Shown piece by piece: positions 60,007-64,000 of a DNA stretch of 64,000 nt. Below the pieces are notes generated by a model. It had not been told where the DNA came from, made no database searches, and saw nothing but the letters and a program-made list of their open reading frames with translations. Within the stretch, counting starts at the first letter, position 1. Every line of letters begins with the position of its first letter. Source of the stretch: CS1-C013 sp964347265 (lineage in GTDB: Archaea; Aenigmatarchaeota; Aenigmatarchaeia; Aenigmatarchaeales; Aenigmatarchaeaceae); contig CAYFXV010000002.1 in assembly GCA_964347265.1 (NCBI GenBank), forward strand, positions 24,604 through 88,603, given 5' to 3'. The position numbers and the translations under genes are program-made.

Positions 60007-61406
60007 ATTTTTCTCCATCTAGGACCTTCTGGAGTATCTTCAACTAAAATTCCTTTTTCTCTTAATTTTTGTCTTATTTTATCAGCAGTTTCAAAATCTC
60101 CTCTTTTTCTATAACCCTCTCTTTTTATGATTAAATCAATAATTTCTTTGGGTAATTTTTCTTTCTCATGTTCTAAAATACCTAGAACTTTATCAAAGCT
60201 CATCATTATCTCATAGACTTCATCAAGATTTTTTTTAGAAGCTTTTTTCTCATCAATTGCCTTGTTTGTTTCATTAACAAGCTCAAAGATTGCTGCAAAC
60301 GCAAGAGGCATATTAAAATCATCATCCATACTTTTTTCAAATTTTACTTCTGTTTCATCTATTTTGTTTTTAAGTTTTTCATTGTATTTTCCTTTTAGAT
60401 CTGTTTCTTGAATCCTGTCAATAAAATCAATTAATTTCTTTACAGTATTTTGAGCAGATTTTATAGATTCATCAGTTAAGTTTATTTCTGTTCTATAATG
60501 AGAAGACATTAAGAAGTATCTTACAGCTTTTTTACCATAATTTTTAATTGCATCCCTAGCTGAAATTACATTTCCCAAAGATTTTGCCATCTTCTCTCCA
60601 TTAATCAAAATAAATTCTCCATGTAACCAGTAATTGCAGAGCTTCTTTCTAGTTGCTCCTTCTGCTTGTGCAATCTCATCTTCATGATGAGGAAATATTA
60701 AATCTTTTCCTCCACCATGAACATCCAAAGGTAAACCTAAATATTTAGAAGACATTGTTGAACATTCAATGTGCCATCCTGGGAATCCAATACTCCATGG
60801 ACTATTCCATTTTAATGGGTAATCCTCTTCTGCGGGGAACCACAGTACAAAATCGCCTTCATGTCTTTTACGTCCATGTGTTTCTTTTCTCTGTTTTTCT
60901 AAATATTCTGGATTTTGTTTTGACAATTTACCATAATCTTTGAACTTAGAAATATCAAAATAAACATAGCCTTTTGATTCATAAGCATATCCATTTTCTA
61001 TTAATTTTTTAATAATATCTATCATATCTTGAATGTGTTCAGAAGCTCTTGGTGATAAATCTGGTTTTTGGATGTTTAGAGACTTTAAATCTTCAAAATA
61101 ATTTTTAATCATTAGATTAACAAAATCAGAAACATCCATCCCACTTTCTTTTGCACCTTTAATTATTTTATCTTCGCCGACATCTGTTAAATGACCAACA
61201 TCTGTTACATTCTGTACATATTTTACTTTAAAATCTTTCCATTTTAGATAACGATAAATGATATCAAAAGTCATGAAAGTTCTTGCATTACCAATATGTA
61301 TTGGTCCATAAACTGTTGGACCACACACATACATATAAACATGTCCTTTTTCTCTTGGTACAAATTCTTCCTTTTTTCTTGTTAAAGTGTTGTAAACTTT
61401 TAACAT
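60003..61406 (-). CDS. cysS: Cysteinyl-tRNA synthetase
   Basis: A 467-residue class I synthetase. CGPTVYGPIHIGNARTF is the HIGH region, with GWHIECSTMSSKYLG and HHEDEIAQAEG for the zinc ligands. GEKMAKSLGN is the KMSKS loop. A helical anticodon-binding domain follows. It starts at the ATG at 61406, 11 bases after the tRNA-Cys gene; a longer frame through the tRNA gene is not real. Most DPANN genomes would rely on this enzyme rather than on SepRS. Confidence 0.94.
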   Translation of the reverse strand: MLKVYNTLTRKKEEFVPREKGHVYMYVCGPTVYGPIHIGNARTFMTFDIIYRYLKWKDFKVKYVQNVTDVGHLTDVGEDKIIKGAKESGMDVSDFVNLMIKNYFEDLKSLNIQKPDLSPRASEHIQDMIDIIKKLIENGYAYESKGYVYFDISKFKDYGKLSKQNPEYLEKQRKETHGRKRHEGDFVLWFPAEEDYPLKWNSPWSIGFPGWHIECSTMSSKYLGLPLDVHGGGKDLIFPHHEDEIAQAEGATRKKLCNYWLHGEFILINGEKMAKSLGNVISARDAIKNYGKKAVRYFLMSSHYRTEINLTDESIKSAQNTVKKLIDFIDRIQETDLKGKYNEKLKNKIDETEVKFEKSMDDDFNMPLAFAAIFELVNETNKAIDEKKASKKNLDEVYEIMMSFDKVLGILEHEKEKLPKEIIDLIIKREGYRKRGDFETADKIRQKLREKGILVEDTPEGPRWRKI

Positions 61407-61417
61407 ATAAACACCAA

Positions 61418-61488
61418 AGCTCGGGCCGAGAGTCGAACTCGGTTCCTCCGCTCTGCAGGCGGGCGCATGGCCGTTCTGCCACCCGAGC
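61418..61488 (-). tRNA. tRNA-Cys (GCA)
   Basis: Acceptor GCTCGGG pairs with CCCGAGC. The anticodon loop is CTGCAGA (GCA). The T-arm is CCGAG-TTCGACT-CTCGG. The discriminator base is T, the hallmark of tRNA-Cys. CCA is not encoded. It is directly upstream of cysS on the same strand, probably in one transcript. Confidence 0.95.
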
Positions 61489-61785
61489 ATGACTATATTT
61501 TCGTTAAATTACTTAAAAATATTATTACTCAAATGTCTTTCCCCCAAATCTGGTAAAATTACAACAATAAAGAGATTATATATAAGAGTTCTATCAGGTA
61601 ATCCTGTTATTTTAAGAAGTTCCTGCCTAGTCTTAGTAGTAGAAAGAGCTTTTCTAATTATTCTTTGAGCAAATTAGTCCACCGGTCATACCAACCCAAT
61701 TAAATATGTAATAGAAAGCTATAAAAAGGTTTTTTATATCGTCTAAGAAATAAACTTAATAAATAAGCAATTACAAATTTCTTAC
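61489..61785. other. Intergenic region with possible structured RNA
   Basis: This 297-base stretch has no convincing open frame. A strong TATA box (ATTATATATAAG, about 61575-61586, plus strand) lies upstream of sequence that can form short hairpins (CAGG-TAAT-CCTG; AGAAA-gagc-TTTTCT; CTAATT with AAATTAG). A T6 run follows near 61727. This could be a small RNA transcribed towards the aldehyde dehydrogenase gene. A second TATA-like stretch (GCTATAAAAAGG, about 61711) may serve the aldehyde dehydrogenase itself. No C/D-box motif is seen. Confidence 0.3.
61575..61586 (+). promoter_or_regulatory. TATA-type promoter in the cysS-aldehyde dehydrogenase spacer
   Basis: ATTATATATAAG is a close match to an archaeal TATA box. 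There is no gene within 200 bases downstream except the aldehyde dehydrogenase at 61786, so it may drive a small RNA or a long 5' leader. Confidence 0.35.
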
Positions 61786-63252
61786 ATGGTTGAAAGACAT
61801 AAGATGTATATTAATGGAGAATGGATTGATTCTGAATCTGGAGAAATATTTACAAGAGTTAATCCAGCTAATCCTGATGAAGTAATAGGAGAATTTCAAA
61901 AAGGGAATGAGAACGATGTGAAAAGAGCAGTGGATGCAGCTGAGCAAGCATTTGAAGAGTGGTCTGATATGCCTCCACCAAAAAAAGGAGAAATTCTTTT
62001 TAAAATAGGAGAAATGCTAAAAAATTCTAAAGAAGATCTAGCAAGACTAATGACTTGGGAAATGGGAAAAGTCTTAATGGAAGCAAGAGGAGATGTTCAA
62101 GAAGCAATTGACATGACATATTACATGGCAGCAGAAGGAAGAAGATTGTTCGGACATACAACTACTTCTGAATTAAAAGAAAAATTCGCAATGACAGTTA
62201 GAAAACCTTTAGGTATTTGTGGACTAATAACTCCTTGGAACTTTCCAATTGCAATTCCTGCATGGAAACTAATGCCTGCCTTGATTTGTGGAAATACAGT
62301 TGTTTTCAAACCATCATCAGACACACCATTATGTGCAATTAAACTAGTAGAAATTCTAGAAAAAGCAGGAATCCCAAAAGGTGTAGTCAACCTAGTAACA
62401 GGGCCTGGAGGAAGTGTTGGAATGTCTGTTGTTAGAAATGAGAAAATAAGAGGAATCTCTTTTACAGGACATAGGGACACAGGAGCTACAATATTAAAAG
62501 AAGCAGGAATTAAAAAAGTTAGTTTAGAACTTGGAGGAAAGAACCCAATAATTATAATGGATGATGCTGATTTAGAATTAGCTGTAGATGGAGTTATATG
62601 GGGAGGTTATGGAACAACAGGACAAAGATGCACTGCTGCTTCAAGAGTTATAATCCATGAAAGTGTAAAAACAAAATTTGAAAAAATGATGGTTAAAAGA
62701 ATTAAGAAATTAAAACTAGGAAATGGTTTAGACGAGAAAACAGATATTGGACCTTTGGTTAATAGAGTTGCTCAAGAAAAGTCTAGAGATTATGTTGAAA
62801 TAGGATTAAAAGAAGGTGGTAAACTTTTAATTGGAGGTCATATTCCAAACATGAAAGGATTTTTCTTTGAACCAACCCTGTTTACAGACTGTTTCATGGA
62901 TATGAAAATTGCACAAGAAGAGATTTTCGGACCTGTTGTTGCTATTATAACTACTAAAGATTTGAAAGAAGCTATTAAATTTGCTAATTCAGTTGAATAT
63001 GGATTGAGTACTTCTATTTATACAAAAGATATCAGAAATGCTTTCAAAGCAATAGAAAAACTCGAAGCAGGATTAACTTACGTTAATGCAAGTACAATTG
63101 GTTCTGAGGTTCATTTGCCGTTTGGAGGAGTTAAACATACAGGAAATACAAGAGAAGGTGGAATTCTAGGAATAGACGAATTTTCAGAAATAAAAACAGT
63201 GTATGTTGATTACTCAGGAAAATTACAGAGAGCACAAATAGATATAGAATAG
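61786..63252 (+). CDS. NAD(P)-dependent aldehyde dehydrogenase
   Basis: A 488-residue ALDH superfamily enzyme. NAD-binding and catalytic motifs are ITPWNFPIAIPAWKLMPALICGNTVVFKPSS, the catalytic glutamate in VSLELGGKNPIIIM, and the nucleophile cysteine in TTGQRCTAASR. The end is LPFGGVKHTGNTREGG. It resembles the ALDH7 or succinate-semialdehyde type. The substrate cannot be told from sequence: non-phosphorylating glyceraldehyde-3-phosphate or semialdehydes are possible. Confidence 0.92.
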   Translation: MVERHKMYINGEWIDSESGEIFTRVNPANPDEVIGEFQKGNENDVKRAVDAAEQAFEEWSDMPPPKKGEILFKIGEMLKNSKEDLARLMTWEMGKVLMEARGDVQEAIDMTYYMAAEGRRLFGHTTTSELKEKFAMTVRKPLGICGLITPWNFPIAIPAWKLMPALICGNTVVFKPSSDTPLCAIKLVEILEKAGIPKGVVNLVTGPGGSVGMSVVRNEKIRGISFTGHRDTGATILKEAGIKKVSLELGGKNPIIIMDDADLELAVDGVIWGGYGTTGQRCTAASRVIIHESVKTKFEKMMVKRIKKLKLGNGLDEKTDIGPLVNRVAQEKSRDYVEIGLKEGGKLLIGGHIPNMKGFFFEPTLFTDCFMDMKIAQEEIFGPVVAIITTKDLKEAIKFANSVEYGLSTSIYTKDIRNAFKAIEKLEAGLTYVNASTIGSEVHLPFGGVKHTGNTREGGILGIDEFSEIKTVYVDYSGKLQRAQIDIE

Positions 63253-63287
63253 TTTTTAAAAGTTTTAAAACAGAGAATTTAATCAAT

Positions 63288-63372
63288 GGCCGTAGTGGTG
63301 TAATGGTAACATACGGGTCTGTGGATATACAGCAGATAGCCCTTGTTCCGCGTTCGAATCGCGGCTACGGCC
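63288..63372 (+). tRNA. tRNA-His (GTG) with a short anticodon-loop intron
   Basis: Acceptor GCCGTAG pairs with CTACGGC. An extra G (63288) faces the C discriminator, the G-1:C73 pair special to tRNA-His. The T-arm is CCGCG-TTCGAAT-CGCGG. After the GTG anticodon and G37, about 13 bases are inserted before the second half of the stem, which is where archaeal introns usually sit (37/38). TCTG and CAGA can form the 4-bp helix of the splice motif. The mature tRNA would have about 72 bases. Confidence 0.9.
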
Positions 63373-63401
63373 TCTTCGTTTTAGTTTTAATAAAATAGAA
63401 T

Positions 63402-63635
63402 TTAAGGATGTTCAGGTGAAATATCAAAAGGACTAGTTTCAATACTAGATAAATCGCGTTTTTTTATTTTATTTAATATGTTATTCCTGTTTTTCCAGCA
63501 ATTATTACAAAGAACAATTTCTTTATTAGCAAAAGGTTTACGAGAATGCATTTCGCAAATAAAAGCTTCACAACTATCACAGAATTTTTGTGTTTCTCCA
63601 CCACAAATTATACAATTACCTACTTTCTTAAACAT
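63402..63635 (-). CDS. Small B-box-like zinc-binding protein
   Basis: A 77-residue protein with eight potential zinc ligands: C8 and C11 (CIICGGE), C19, C22, C27 and H30 (FCDSCEAFICEMH), C43 and C46 (LCNNC). The spacing is like B-box or RING-type double zinc fingers. A basic linker and an acidic tail follow. No partner is evident. A role in protein or RNA binding is possible. Confidence 0.65.
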   Translation of the reverse strand: MFKKVGNCIICGGETQKFCDSCEAFICEMHSRKPFANKEIVLCNNCWKNRNNILNKIKKRDLSSIETSPFDISPEHP

Positions 63636-63795
63636 AATAAAAATATGGGGAAAAAAATTTTTATACTTCTTGGTTTTTTCTCAAAAAAATTCATTCTAAA
63701 ATGAGAGTAAATTTCTAATATAAATCTCTTGTTTTTAGACAATTTTATAAAATAGTTTGCACTAATAAAAATAGCAATCTAACATCTAGAATTTA

Positions 63796-63981
63796 CTAAA
63801 ACCTTCTTGGTCTTCTTCTTTTAGCAAAACACTCCCTACAAAAGACAGGCTTGCCTTCTGTTGGCTTGAAAGGAACCTCACATTCCCTTCCACACTCAGA
63901 ACAAACAGCTTTATGCATTTCTCTTGGACCTCTATCAAAGCTTCTTCTTTTGTTGCCGAAGCGTCTTCTCTCAAATGGCAT
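63796..63981 (-). CDS. Small zinc-ribbon protein (CxxC-x17-CxxC type)
   Basis: A 61-residue protein. A very basic head (MPFERRRFGNKRRSFDRG) and tail (AKRRRPRRF) flank a zinc ribbon: CSECGRECEVPFKPTEGKPVFC and RECF. The V/I-PF-P..GKPV-C pattern is widely found in small DPANN and bacterial zinc-ribbon proteins. The charge suggests RNA or DNA binding. The start is ATG at 63981, preceded by an AAGGAG-like site at the window edge. Confidence 0.78.
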   Translation of the reverse strand: MPFERRRFGNKRRSFDRGPREMHKAVCSECGRECEVPFKPTEGKPVFCRECFAKRRRPRRF

Positions 63982-64000
63982 TTAAATCTCCTTATATTAA

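Noticed and set aside
61283..61492. Frames running through the tRNA-Cys gene on both strands
   Set aside because: They read the structured tRNA as protein, and CysRS starts later at its conserved MLKVYNT.
1..64000. CRISPR array or insertion sequence
   Set aside because: I saw no regularly spaced repeats, cas genes, transposase or terminal inverted repeats.

Overview
This AT-rich window is archaeal and most likely from a DPANN-type lineage with a reduced genome. Archaeal markers include PCNA, GINS, aIF2-alpha, eL44, eS27, Nop10, RpoK, deoxyhypusine synthase, diphthine synthase, a geranylgeranyl reductase, a Taw2-like enzyme, tRNA genes with extra segments, GGTGAT-type ribosome-binding sites and TATA-type promoters. 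The single-chain primase (PriS fused to a PriL Fe-S domain) recalls Nanoarchaeum, and many tiny membrane proteins also fit. I cannot assign a phylum from the sequence alone.

Layout. (1) Positions 1-10716, minus strand: one long operon with a FlaI/TadA-like ATPase, a double-domain FlaJ/TadC-like membrane protein, and at least ten single-helix membrane or exported proteins, several cysteine-rich. It looks like a divergent type IV pilus or secretion machine. (2) 10782-15259: two coiled-coil proteins, four adjacent related multi-pass membrane proteins, and a cluster of tiny unrecognised genes. (3) 15277-20891: translation and tRNA-modification genes, two small membrane proteins, AMMECR1 and an FAD enzyme. 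(4) 20935-27392: two Ca-type P-ATPases flanking a Na/Ca exchanger; the second ATPase has foreign-looking arginine codons. (5) 27475-34618: an Ech-like group 4 [NiFe]-hydrogenase with a shortened, degenerate antiporter subunit, its maturation protease HycI and two HypC-like genes. (6) 34619-39795: an initiator tRNA with an enlarged D-loop, RNase HII, AspRS, a ferredoxin-membrane protein-geranylgeranyl reductase operon and a PP2C phosphatase. (7) 39858-46365: an unusually short SMC, ScpA and ScpB, a cyclic 2,3-diphosphoglycerate synthetase broken only by a false assembly gap, and a membrane-anchored HTH regulator ending in seven perfect N-X-T/S triplets. (8) 46362-49820: a dTMP operon (double-domain ThyX, GlyA, Tmk). 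(9) 50838-55545: replication genes. (10) 55835-59694: a ribosomal, translation, Nop10, RpoK and enolase cluster. (11) 59734-63981: DUF202, CysRS just after tRNA-Cys, an aldehyde dehydrogenase, an intron-bearing tRNA-His and two zinc-finger proteins.

Taken together, the cell can evolve or consume H2 through ferredoxin, make dTMP with a flavin enzyme, reduce its own lipid chains and replicate with a compact replisome. It also devotes about a sixth of this window to a surface machine of unknown purpose.
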